A stretch of DNA of 16,405 nucleotides. Origin: CAG-791 sp963657295 (GTDB lineage Bacteria > Bacillota > Clostridia > Lachnospirales > Lachnospiraceae). The stretch spans positions 1 through 16,405 of the forward strand of contig CAVKMX010000048.1 in assembly GCA_963657295.1 (NCBI GenBank). Reading direction: 5' to 3'. Of the stretch, positions 1-7,560 are shown piece by piece (positions within the stretch are counted from its first letter, which is position 1; each line of letters begins with the position of its first letter). Position numbers and translations under genes: made by a program. The notes beneath the pieces are model-generated. The model had not been told where the DNA came from, did no database searches, and saw only the letters and a list, made by a program, of their open reading frames with translations.

Positions 1-2
1 GT

Positions 3-518
3 TATACCTTTATGATGGGACATGCCGGCAAGAAGCTCCTGTTCATGGGACAGGAATTCGCACAGGAAAGAGAGTGGAGCGAGGCAAGGGAGCTGGACTG
101 GTTCCTGCTGCAGAATCCGCTGAACGAGGGAATGCAGCGCTATTATGCGGAGCTTCTGAAGATTTACCGCAAATATCCCTGCATGCACGAAATCGACGAC
201 AGCTGGGACGGCTTTGAGTGGATCAATGCGGATGATAAGAGCCGCAGCATCTACAGCTTCATCCGCAAGTGCGATACCGACAAGAGGAGGATCCTGTTCA
301 TCCTGAACATGACGCCGGTGGAATACAAGGACTACCGGGTGGGCGTTCCTGCCATGGGGAACTACAAACTCCTTTTGAGCAGCACGGATGCGCAGTTCGG
401 AGGGAGCGGAGCGAAGCTTCCGAAGATCTTCAAGGCGGTCAAGGGGGACTGCGATTACAAGCCGCAGTACATTGCCTTTGATATGCCGGCCTATGGCGGT
501 CTGGTGCTGGAGTTCTGA
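3..518 (+). CDS. glgB: 1,4-alpha-glucan branching enzyme, C-terminal part (5' truncated by window)
   Basis: This is the last ~171 residues of a glycogen branching enzyme, which transfers alpha-1,4-glucan segments to alpha-1,6 branch points during glycogen synthesis in the cytoplasm. The reading frame is open from the left edge, so the true start and the GH13 catalytic barrel lie outside the window. The visible part begins with the conserved motif MMGHAGKKLLFMGQEFAQ, followed by the ELDW segment and a C-terminal all-beta domain ending in YGGLVLEF, as GlgB proteins do. The family is about 630-750 residues long, so roughly a quarter is present. No other glycogen gene is visible downstream. Recognition rests on motif memory; the GlgB assignment is secure, but gene length and regulation cannot be judged. 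Confidence 0.93.
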   Translation, partial: YTFMMGHAGKKLLFMGQEFAQEREWSEARELDWFLLQNPLNEGMQRYYAELLKIYRKYPCMHEIDDSWDGFEWINADDKSRSIYSFIRKCDTDKRRILFILNMTPVEYKDYRVGVPAMGNYKLLLSSTDAQFGGSGAKLPKIFKAVKGDCDYKPQYIAFDMPAYGGLVLEF

Positions 519-546
519 GAAGCTGTGCCGAGAATGGTCTGTTCAG

Positions 547-585
547 CAGCTGCGTCTTCCGTGCACAGCATGGAAGACGCAGCTG
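547..585. repeat. Perfect 14-bp inverted repeat (hairpin) between glgB and the DtxR-type gene
   Basis: Arms 547-560 (CAGCTGCGTCTTCC) and 572-585 are perfect reverse complements around an 11-nt centre. No run of T follows on either strand, so it is not a textbook rho-independent terminator. It lies 28 bases after the glgB stop and 52 bases before the next gene. It could be a rho-assisted 3' end, a transcript stabiliser or a dispersed repeat. The rest of the 119-bp spacer shows no clear promoter. Confidence 0.8.
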
Positions 586-637
586 GCCGGAGCCCGTTCG
601 ATGCCGGGACGCCTGCCGGGCAGCAGGGGAGAATGAT

Positions 638-1018
638 ATGCAAATTCATGAATCTGCAGAGGATTATCTGGAAACAATTCTGGTTCTGGAGGGGCGCATG
701 GCGCAGGTCCGCAGCATTGACATCGTGAATGAAATGGGCTTTTCCAAGCCGAGCGTCAGCATTGCCATGAAGAAGCTCCGTGAGAACGGCTATATCGAGA
801 TGGACGGAGGAGGTCACATTACGCTATGCCCTTCCGGACGCGCCATTGCAGAGCGGATTTATTCCAGACACAAGCTGCTGCGCAAGGTGCTCCTTGCCAT
901 CGGGGTGGAGGAAGAGGCGGCGGCCGATCAGGCCTGCCGCATTGAGCATGTGATTGACGACGACACGTTTAACAAGCTGAACGATTACTACGAGCAGCAG
1001 ATGAAGAAAGGAAATTGA
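638..1018 (+). CDS. Short DtxR/MntR-family metal-dependent transcriptional regulator
   Basis: A 126-residue winged-helix repressor of the DtxR/MntR family, which binds DNA when loaded with Mn(II) or Fe(II) and controls metal uptake. The N-terminal HTH covers roughly residues 5-60 (EDYLETILVLE, then a recognition helix near KPSVSIAMKKLRENGYI). The dimerisation/metal domain follows with RHKLL and ACRIEHVID. Expected ligands by alignment to MntR are D9, E12, H78, C100, E103 and H104. The residue equal to MntR Glu99 is Cys100, as in DtxR (Cys102), so metal preference may differ from manganese. There is no C-terminal SH3-like domain, which is normal for short members. The start follows GGGGAG at good spacing. 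Its stop TGA overlaps the TTG proposed to start pseB, suggesting translational coupling. Exact metal and targets are unknown. Confidence 0.9.
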   Translation: MQIHESAEDYLETILVLEGRMAQVRSIDIVNEMGFSKPSVSIAMKKLRENGYIEMDGGGHITLCPSGRAIAERIYSRHKLLRKVLLAIGVEEEAAADQACRIEHVIDDDTFNKLNDYYEQQMKKGN

Positions 1019-2040
1019 GCAAGGCTATGGCAGATACACATTTGCTGGATGACAAGACCATCCTGATCACCGGAGGAACCGGCTCCTTCGGACACTGCTT
1101 CACCAGATATGTGCTGGAGCATTATCATCCGAAGAAGCTGATCATCTACTCCCGCGACGAATTCAAGCAGTTCGTCATGTCCAACGAGTCTCCGTACCGG
1201 GAGCATGCGGAGGTTATGAGGTTTTTCATCGGCGATGTGCGGGACAGAGAGCGGATGGAGCGCGCCATGGAGGGAGTCGATTATGTCATCCACGCGGCGG
1301 CGCTCAAGCAGGTTCCTGCCTGTGAGTACAACCCCTCCGAGGCCATCAAGACCAATGTCAACGGCGCGATGAATATCATCGATGCGGCCCTCTCGACCGG
1401 TGTGAAGAAGGTGGTGGCTCTTTCCACGGACAAGGCCGTCAATCCGGTGAATCTTTACGGCGGCACCAAGCTGGTCAGTGACAAGCTTTTCATTGCGGCC
1501 AATGCCTACGCCGGCAGCAAGGACATCTCCTTCTCGGTTGTCCGCTACGGCAATGTGGCGGGGAGCCGCGGGTCGGTGATTCCGTTCTTCCGTGAGCTGA
1601 TCGCCAAGGGGGAAACGACCATGCCCATCACGGATTACCGGATGACGCGCTTCTGGATCAGCCTGGAGCAGGGCGTGGAGCTGGTGATCAAGGCCTTGGA
1701 AGAGGCAAAGGGCGGCGAGACCTTTATTTCCAAGATTCCGTCCTTTTATGTCAAGGATCTTGCAGAGGCACTGCTGCCGGGCTGCCGCACCGTGGAGGTG
1801 GGAATCCGCCCGGGGGAGAAGCTGCACGAGGTGATGGTGACGGCAGAGGATGCCCCCAATACGCTGGAGTTTGCACATAATTACATCATTTACCCGCAGA
1901 TCACCTACAATGAGCGGCAGCTGCGGGATCCCTCCGGAAAGGCAGTGGAGGACGGGTTCGTCTACTCCTCCGGCAGCAACAAGGAATGGCTGACGGTGGA
2001 GCAGATCCGGACGCTCCTGCAGACGGTGGAGGAGCACTGA
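1015..2040 (+). CDS. pseB: UDP-N-acetylglucosamine 4,6-dehydratase (inverting), PseB-like
   Basis: A 341-residue soluble short-chain dehydrogenase/reductase. PseB converts UDP-GlcNAc into the 4-keto-6-deoxy-L-arabino sugar, step one of pseudaminic acid synthesis, with bound NADP. Visible landmarks are the Rossmann motif GGTGSFG (20-26), IGDVRD (72-77), HAAALKQVP (93-101), STDKA (137-141) and YGGTK (148-152), giving catalytic T138, D139, K140, Y148 and K152. RFWIS downstream is typical of PseB/FlaA1. There are no membrane segments, unlike the large PglF/WbpM dehydratases. The start is uncertain: TTG 1015 overlaps the preceding stop (TTGA) but is only two bases from AGGA, while in-frame ATG 1027 sits 14 bases after AGGA. 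pseC follows within 48 bases. The inverting PseB class is the better match but was not tested against retaining enzymes. Confidence 0.9.
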   Translation: MSKAMADTHLLDDKTILITGGTGSFGHCFTRYVLEHYHPKKLIIYSRDEFKQFVMSNESPYREHAEVMRFFIGDVRDRERMERAMEGVDYVIHAAALKQVPACEYNPSEAIKTNVNGAMNIIDAALSTGVKKVVALSTDKAVNPVNLYGGTKLVSDKLFIAANAYAGSKDISFSVVRYGNVAGSRGSVIPFFRELIAKGETTMPITDYRMTRFWISLEQGVELVIKALEEAKGGETFISKIPSFYVKDLAEALLPGCRTVEVGIRPGEKLHEVMVTAEDAPNTLEFAHNYIIYPQITYNERQLRDPSGKAVEDGFVYSSGSNKEWLTVEQIRTLLQTVEEH

Positions 2041-2088
2041 TACGCAGGGTTGTCCTGCGGAGGATCGATCAGGGAATACGGGAGCGGT

Positions 2089-3303
2089 ATGACAGAATTG
2101 CAGAGCCGGGATCGGCTTCCGGCCATAGAGGGCGGACAGCCGGTCAGAGAATCGAAGCTGTATTATTCGCATCAGTACATTGATGCGGCAGACATTGATG
2201 CTGCTGTGTCGGTCCTGAAGAGCGACTATCTTACGACCGGACCGCACATTGCGGAGTGCGAGGAGAAGCTGTGCAGGGTGACGGGGGCAAGATATGCTGT
2301 CCTGTGTGCCAACGGAACGGCAGCGCTGCACATGGCCTGCCTGGCGGCAGGACTGGGAGAGGGCGATGAGCTGATCACCACGCCCATCACCTTTGCAGCC
2401 ACGGCCAACTGTGCGCTTTATGTGGGTGCCAGGCCGGTTTTCGCAGACATATTGCCGGACACCTACAATCTGGATCCGGCCTCGGTGGAGGCACACATCA
2501 CAGAGAGAACCAAGGCCGTTGCTGCAGTGGATTTCGGCGGGCAGTCGGTCGATGAGGACGCCTTTCTGGCCCTGAAGGAACGGTACGGCTTTGTTTACAT
2601 CGAAGACGGCGCGCATGTCATCGGCACCCGGTACAAGGGCCGCCCGAACGGCAGCATTGCGGATATGACGACGCTCTCCTTTCACGCGGTGAAGACCATC
2701 ACCGGCGGCGAGGGCGGCGCGGTGGTGACCAACAGCAGGGAATATTATGAGAAGCTCCTGCTGTACCGCACTCACGGAATCACGAGAGATCCGGCGCAGA
2801 TGGAGCACACGCCGGACGGCCCCTGGTACTACGAGCAGCTGACGCTGGCGCCCAACTATCGGATCACGGACATGCAGGCGGCGGTCATTTCCTCCCAGCT
2901 GGATAAGCTGCCGGTCTTTGCGGCGCGCAAGAAGGAAATCGTGCGCCGATACGACGAAGCCTTTGCCGACCTGCCGGGGCTGATCCTGCAGAAAGAGACG
3001 GAGGGGTCGGATACCGTCCGTCACCTGTATATTCTGCAGGTGGATCCGGAGCATCTCTCAATTGACCGGCGGCAGCTGTACGATGCGCTGTATGCGGAGA
3101 ACATCGTCTGCAACGTGCACTACATACCGGTCTACTATTTTCCTTTTTATGAGAAAATGGGATATCGGAGGGGACTGTGCCCGCAGGCGGAGCAGCTCTA
3201 TTCCCGCATGCTGACCATACCGCTGTATTACGCCATGAGCGATCAGGATGTGGAGGATGTCATCCGGGCGGTGGCAAGGATCGCAAGGTACTACGCACGT
3301 TGA
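2089..3303 (+). CDS. pseC: DegT/DnrJ-family aminotransferase, PseC-like (UDP-4-amino-4,6-dideoxy-L-AltNAc transaminase)
   Basis: A 404-residue PLP-dependent sugar aminotransferase. PseC uses glutamate to aminate the 4-keto product of PseB, giving UDP-4-amino-4,6-dideoxy-beta-L-AltNAc. Family marks are LTTGPHIAECE (48-58), ANGTAALHMA (74-83), TTPITFAATAN (97-107), IEDGAH (171-176, D173 for the PLP ring) and SFHAVKTITGGEGG (197-210), with K202 the Schiff-base lysine. RITDMQAAV and the C-terminal NVHYIPVYY are also typical of PseC. ATG 2089 was chosen because GGGAG lies just upstream; the frame is open back to a TTG at 2050 that has no useful ribosome site and sits by a small hairpin (2043-2059). 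A strong terminator begins 31 bases after the stop, so pseC ends the regulator-pseB-pseC unit. Later pse genes are absent here. Confidence 0.9.
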   Translation: MTELQSRDRLPAIEGGQPVRESKLYYSHQYIDAADIDAAVSVLKSDYLTTGPHIAECEEKLCRVTGARYAVLCANGTAALHMACLAAGLGEGDELITTPITFAATANCALYVGARPVFADILPDTYNLDPASVEAHITERTKAVAAVDFGGQSVDEDAFLALKERYGFVYIEDGAHVIGTRYKGRPNGSIADMTTLSFHAVKTITGGEGGAVVTNSREYYEKLLLYRTHGITRDPAQMEHTPDGPWYYEQLTLAPNYRITDMQAAVISSQLDKLPVFAARKKEIVRRYDEAFADLPGLILQKETEGSDTVRHLYILQVDPEHLSIDRRQLYDALYAENIVCNVHYIPVYYFPFYEKMGYRRGLCPQAEQLYSRMLTIPLYYAMSDQDVEDVIRAVARIARYYAR

Positions 3304-3333
3304 TGCGGAACAATTACAATGCAGGGAGCCAGG

Positions 3334-3366
3334 GCCGGCCGGGGGAGAATACCCGGCCGGCTTTTT
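3334..3366 (+). terminator. Strong rho-independent terminator after pseC
   Basis: A perfect 10-bp GC stem (GCCGGCCGGG at 3334-3343 with its complement at 3352-3361), an 8-nt loop and TTTTT at 3362-3366 form a textbook plus-strand terminator. It separates the regulator-pseB-pseC unit from the glycosyltransferase. No convincing promoter is visible between here and 3475, so downstream genes may depend partly on readthrough. Confidence 0.93.
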
Positions 3367-3474
3367 GAACAACAGCCGCTGCGCCTGCCGGGGAGCCGCC
3401 TGGCCTGCGGATGCAGGAACTGCCCGGATTGGCTGCGGCAGCAGATGGAGGATGGAGTGGAGGAGAAAAGATGC

Positions 3475-4521
3475 TTGCTGTCGGTGATCGTTCCGGTCTG
3501 GAACATGGCCTCGGAGGATCGGCTGCTGTGGTGCATGAACAGCCTCCTTGGCCAGGAGGGAATTGCAGACTATGAGATCATCGCAGTGGACGATGCTTCG
3601 ACAGACGGCTCCTTGGAGCTGCTGCGGAGTCTGGAACGGCAGCATCCGGAGAAGCTGCATGTGATCCATTCCGAGACGAACCGCCGCCAGGGCGGGGCCA
3701 AGAACCTCGGTCTGGCCGCTGCCGCGGGAGAGTGGATTGCGTTCATCGATGCCGATGACTGGGTGGTGCCGGATTATTTTGCGCGGCTCCTGCAGAAGGC
3801 GGAGGCAACCGGCGCAGACTGTGTGGGGACGGATTACTGCATCGTGTACGAGCACACGATGCAGCCGGGGCCGGTAATCGCCAACGGCCGTGCGGAGCAG
3901 ACCGGAGAGCTGGACGATGAGAAGCGCAGACTCCTTCTCCTGGATTCCGGCTCGCTGTGCGTGAAAATTTACCGGAGGGAGATCGTCATCGATTGCCCTT
4001 CGCGCTTTCCGGAGAATATGTTCTACGAGGACAATGCGCTGGCAGGCACGTGGATCATGCGGATGCACCGCTACGAATATGTGCCCGGACCGTTGTATTA
4101 TTACTACCAGCACGAGGATTCCACCGTGCATACGGTGACCGCAGAACGTCTTGAGGATCGGCTGCGTGCCGGCCGCATCATGCTGGAGGAGGCAGGGCGC
4201 TACGGCTTTCTGGAGCGGTTCCGACCGGAGCTGGAATATTCCTTTACGGTGCTTTTTTACAAGAATACGGTGTTTTCGGCACTTCAGGGGATGAAGGAAA
4301 AGGGCGTATATTCCTTTGTGACAAGGGTGGCAGGGGAAATGCGGAGAACCTTTCCGGATTTTCAGGAGAATCCCTATTATAAGGAGAAAATCGATGCGGA
4401 GGAGAAGCGTCTGATGAAAATGCAGATGGAGAATCCGCTTTGGTTTTATCTGTACTACCGGCTTCTGTGGATGTATCGGAGAGTGTGTGCTGCAGACAGG
4501 CTGCAGCGGAAGGAGGCTTAA
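3475..4521 (+). CDS. Family 2 glycosyltransferase (GT-A fold)
   Basis: A 348-residue enzyme predicted to transfer a sugar from a nucleotide-sugar donor to a cell-surface glycan. The N-terminal GT-A domain shows SVIVPVWN (3-10), VDDASTDGS (38-46), the GGAKNLGL segment (73-80) and the metal-binding AFIDADDW (89-96, D92/D94). YEDNALAGTWIM corresponds to the acceptor/catalytic ED motif region. The C-terminal third is helical and basic, with an aromatic LWFYLYYRLLWMYRRV stretch that could touch the membrane. TTG 3475 is preferred because GGAGGAGA lies 8 bases upstream and it gives the usual family start MLSVIVP. ATG 3445 (10 residues longer, no ribosome site) and GTG 3457 are alternatives. The stop TAA directly abuts the fhs ATG. 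Donor and acceptor are unknown; proximity to pseBC suggests surface glycan work but is not proof. Confidence 0.88.
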   Translation: MLSVIVPVWNMASEDRLLWCMNSLLGQEGIADYEIIAVDDASTDGSLELLRSLERQHPEKLHVIHSETNRRQGGAKNLGLAAAAGEWIAFIDADDWVVPDYFARLLQKAEATGADCVGTDYCIVYEHTMQPGPVIANGRAEQTGELDDEKRRLLLLDSGSLCVKIYRREIVIDCPSRFPENMFYEDNALAGTWIMRMHRYEYVPGPLYYYYQHEDSTVHTVTAERLEDRLRAGRIMLEEAGRYGFLERFRPELEYSFTVLFYKNTVFSALQGMKEKGVYSFVTRVAGEMRRTFPDFQENPYYKEKIDAEEKRLMKMQMENPLWFYLYYRLLWMYRRVCAADRLQRKEA

Positions 4522-6186
4522 ATGACAGACATTGAAATTGCACGCAGCGCGGAGATCTGGCCGATCCGAAAGGTCGGAGAGCAGCTCGGCATGCAGGAGG
4601 ATGATCTGGAGCTGTACGGCAAATATAAGGCAAAGATCTCCGAAGACTATCTGAATCGGCTGCAGACGGAGCCGGACGGAAAGCTGGTGCTGGTGACGGC
4701 AATCAATCCGACGCCGGCAGGAGAAGGCAAGACGACCGTCACCATCGGTCTGGCAGACGCATTGGCGGGAATGGGAAAGAAAACCGTGGCGGCCCTTCGC
4801 GAGCCCTCTCTGGGCCCCTGCTTTGGCGTGAAGGGCGGCGCGGCCGGCGGCGGCTATGCACAGGTGATTCCCATGGAGGATCTGAACCTTCATTTCACCG
4901 GCGATTTCCATGCCATCACCGCAGCCAACAATCTCGTGGCGGCAGCCCTGGACAATCACCTTCATTTCGGCAATGCCCTCCGCATCGATCCGACCAGAAT
5001 TGTGTGGAAGCGCTGCCTTGATATGAACGACCGCGCGCTGCGCAACATCACCATCGGGCTCGGCGGAAAGCTCTGCGGCCCTGTGCGCGAGGATCATTTT
5101 GTCATCACGGCGGCATCGGAAATCATGGCGGTGCTCTGTCTGTCGGAGGACATGAGCGACCTGAGGGCGCGCCTCTCCCGAATGGTGATCGCATACAATT
5201 ATGACAATGAGCCGGTGACGGCCGGAGAACTGAAGATCACGGGTTCACTCCTGGCGCTGCTGAAGGACGCCATGCAGCCCAATCTGATGCAGACCATGGA
5301 GCACACCCCGGTGCTGGTGCACGGAGGCCCCTTTGCCAACATTGCCCACGGCTGCAATTCCGTTCGGGCGACCAAGGCGGCGCTGAAGATGGGCGATATC
5401 GTGATCACGGAGGCCGGCTTCGGCGCAGACCTGGGAGCGGAGAAATTCCTGGACATCAAGTGCCGCGCCGCAGGCCTGACCCCGTCTGCTGCGGTCATTG
5501 TCGCCACGGTGCAGGCACTCAAATACAACGGCGGCGTGCCCCGGGCGGAGCTGAAGAACGAGAATACGGAGGCATTGCAAAAGGGACTTGCCAACCTTGG
5601 CAAGCACATCGAGAATCTGCATAAATTCGGCGTTCCTGCGGTGGTGGCCATCAATGCGTTCGTCTCGGACACCGACGCGGAGCACCGGCTGATCGAGGAT
5701 TACTGCAAAGAGCACGGATGTGAATTCGCCCTTGCCACGGTGTGGGCAGACGGCGGAAAAGGCGGGAGAAAGCTGGCGGAAAAGGTGCTGGAGCTCGTGG
5801 AGCGGCCCTCCGGGTATCATCCTGTTTATGAGCTGGAGGCACCCCTTGCCGGGAAAATCGACACCATTGCGCGGGAGATTTATGGTGCGGACGGCGTGGA
5901 TTATACGGCAGCGGCCGGGAAGGCACTGGCCAATCTGGAGAAGCTTGGCTACGGAAACCTTCCGGTGTGCATGGCGAAGACGCAATATTCTCTCACTGAT
6001 GATCAGACCAGACTCGGGCGCCCGGTGGGCTTCCGGATTACGGTCCGGGATGCCTATGTCAGTGCAGGCGCAGGGTTTGTCGTTGTCCTGACCGGCGAGA
6101 TCATTCAGATGCCGGGGCTGCCCAGAGTCCCTGCGGCAGAGAAAATTGATGTCTCGGAGGAAGGCGTCATCTCCGGATTATTCTGA
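4522..6186 (+). CDS. fhs: Formate-tetrahydrofolate ligase
   Basis: A 554-residue homologue of formyltetrahydrofolate synthetase, which makes 10-formyl-THF from formate, THF and ATP. It feeds one-carbon metabolism and, in acetogens, the methyl branch of the Wood-Ljungdahl pathway. The length matches the bacterial monofunctional enzyme. Signature regions are AINPTPAGEGKTT (60-72, ATP-binding loop), the glycine-rich GVKGGAAGGGYAQVIPMED (102-120) and LHFTGDFHAITAANNL (123-138). GADLGAEKFLDIKC and the C-terminal GEIIQMPGLPR are further family matches. GGAGG sits just upstream and overlaps the end of the preceding gene, so the two are probably co-transcribed and may be translationally coupled. There is no functional link to the glycosyltransferase. 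No acetogenesis partners are in view, so acetogenic growth cannot be inferred. Confidence 0.97.
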   Translation: MTDIEIARSAEIWPIRKVGEQLGMQEDDLELYGKYKAKISEDYLNRLQTEPDGKLVLVTAINPTPAGEGKTTVTIGLADALAGMGKKTVAALREPSLGPCFGVKGGAAGGGYAQVIPMEDLNLHFTGDFHAITAANNLVAAALDNHLHFGNALRIDPTRIVWKRCLDMNDRALRNITIGLGGKLCGPVREDHFVITAASEIMAVLCLSEDMSDLRARLSRMVIAYNYDNEPVTAGELKITGSLLALLKDAMQPNLMQTMEHTPVLVHGGPFANIAHGCNSVRATKAALKMGDIVITEAGFGADLGAEKFLDIKCRAAGLTPSAAVIVATVQALKYNGGVPRAELKNENTEALQKGLANLGKHIENLHKFGVPAVVAINAFVSDTDAEHRLIEDYCKEHGCEFALATVWADGGKGGRKLAEKVLELVERPSGYHPVYELEAPLAGKIDTIAREIYGADGVDYTAAAGKALANLEKLGYGNLPVCMAKTQYSLTDDQTRLGRPVGFRITVRDAYVSAGAGFVVVLTGEIIQMPGLPRVPAAEKIDVSEEGVISGLF

Positions 6187-6234
6187 TGACGATGTGCTGG
6201 CTCTGAATGCTTACCAAACACAGAAGGAGATGGA

Positions 6235-7452
6235 ATGGACAGAAGGGAAAAAACGGACGGGACAATGATCCATGCAGAGGCATATAAGGCAGCCGGAAAG
6301 CGTGCGATTCAGGAGGCGGTGGATGCCTGCGCGGCTCAGGGCGGCGGCACAGTCCTTATCGGAAAGGGAGAATGGCAGACGGGGCCGGTTCATCTGCAGA
6401 GTCATATTCATCTGGTCCTGGATCCGTCGGCCAGACTGGTGTTCAGTGATCTTCCGGAGGATTATCTTCCGGTTGTCTTCACACGCTGGGAGGGGACGGA
6501 ATGCCTCAATTATTCTCCGCTGATCTATGCAAAGGACGCGGAGGATATCAGCATCACCGGGGCAGGAACGCTGTACGGCAGCGGAGAAGCCTGGTGGGGC
6601 TGGAAGCGTCTGCAGCAGGCTGCGGCAGAAGAGCTGTACCGCCTTGCCGGAGACGGAATACCGGCCGCGGAGCGTGTCTACGGCACGAGGGAGGCTGCAC
6701 TGCGCCCCTCCTTTGTGCAGTTCATCTCCTGCAAAGATGTGCTGCTGCAGGATTTCACCATCCAGGATGGACCGCAGTGGACCATTCATCCGGTGTATTG
6801 CAGGAATCTGGTTGTTCGGAACGTGACGGTGGACACCAACGGGCCCAATACGGACGGGCTGAATCCGGACTCCTGTGAGAAGGTACTGATTGAGAACTGC
6901 CGTTTTCACACGGGCGATGACTGCATCGCAATCAATTCCGGACTCAATGAGGACGGCTGGCGCGTCGGAAAACCCTGCCGGGACATCACCATCCAGAATT
7001 GCGTGATGGACGGCGGCCACGGCGGCGTGGTGATCGGCAGCGCCATGTCCGGCGGGGTGGAGAACATCCGCATGGAGAACTGTGAGATCCGGAGGACCAT
7101 GCAGGGAATACGATTGAAATCCATGCGCGGCCGCGGCGGTTATGTGCGGAATGTCACGGTTCGCGGCATCCGGCTGCAGGACATAACGGATCAGGCTATT
7201 CAGATCAACATGTTCTATGAATCCAGCACGGTGCTGCCGAAGACGAACACCCCGCCGGAGTTCTCGGATATCACCATTGAGGATGTAGAGGGGAGCAGCC
7301 TTGGCCTCGGAATACAGATCAAGGGACTTCCGGAACAGAAGCTGCAGCGGATTGCGCTGCGCCGCGTTCACCTTCTGGCCGGGGATGCGATGACCTGCAG
7401 CGATGTCGCCGGTCTTTCCATGGAGGATGTGCAGATCACGGAGACTGCGTGA
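6235..7452 (+). CDS. Glycoside hydrolase family 28 (polygalacturonase-like)
   Basis: A 405-residue right-handed beta-helix enzyme of GH28, which hydrolyses galacturonic-acid-containing pectin chains by inversion. The four family signatures are present: NTDGLNPDS (205-213, D207), GDDCIAINSG (227-236, D228 and D229), GGHGGVVIGS (260-269, H262) and RLK (293-295). The helix is preceded by the QEAVDACAAQGGGTV segment typical of the family. There is no signal peptide or membrane anchor, so the protein probably works in the cytoplasm on imported oligogalacturonides, like clostridial exo-acting members; exact substrate is unproven. The start has AAGGAG 5-6 bases upstream. It follows fhs after 48 bases and ends before a bidirectional terminator. 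No pectin transporter or uronate-metabolism gene is adjacent. Confidence 0.93.
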   Translation: MDRREKTDGTMIHAEAYKAAGKRAIQEAVDACAAQGGGTVLIGKGEWQTGPVHLQSHIHLVLDPSARLVFSDLPEDYLPVVFTRWEGTECLNYSPLIYAKDAEDISITGAGTLYGSGEAWWGWKRLQQAAAEELYRLAGDGIPAAERVYGTREAALRPSFVQFISCKDVLLQDFTIQDGPQWTIHPVYCRNLVVRNVTVDTNGPNTDGLNPDSCEKVLIENCRFHTGDDCIAINSGLNEDGWRVGKPCRDITIQNCVMDGGHGGVVIGSAMSGGVENIRMENCEIRRTMQGIRLKSMRGRGGYVRNVTVRGIRLQDITDQAIQINMFYESSTVLPKTNTPPEFSDITIEDVEGSSLGLGIQIKGLPEQKLQRIALRRVHLLAGDAMTCSDVAGLSMEDVQITETA

Positions 7453-7510
7453 GCACTGCGCTGCAGACGGGACACGCGCCGGCTGGGAAGGGGCAGGCCT
7501 ATGAACATGT

Positions 7511-7547
7511 AAAGCGGCCGGAGGCAATTGAGCCTCCAGCCGCTTTT
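7511..7547. terminator. Bidirectional terminator between convergent GH28 and tetR genes
   Basis: Arms 7511-7525 and 7532-7546 pair over 15 bp with one mismatch around a 6-nt loop. TTTT (7544-7547) at the right end serves the plus strand. The complementary AAA at the left gives a weaker T-run for the minus strand. It sits between two convergent stop codons, which fits shared use. Confidence 0.88.
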
Positions 7548-7560
7548 CTGCAGCAGCTGC

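Noticed and set aside
988..5097. Two very long minus-strand frames (688 and 679 residues)
   Set aside because: They are antisense to the clearly recognisable pseB, pseC, GT2 and fhs genes and have no family features; they arise from third-position GC bias.
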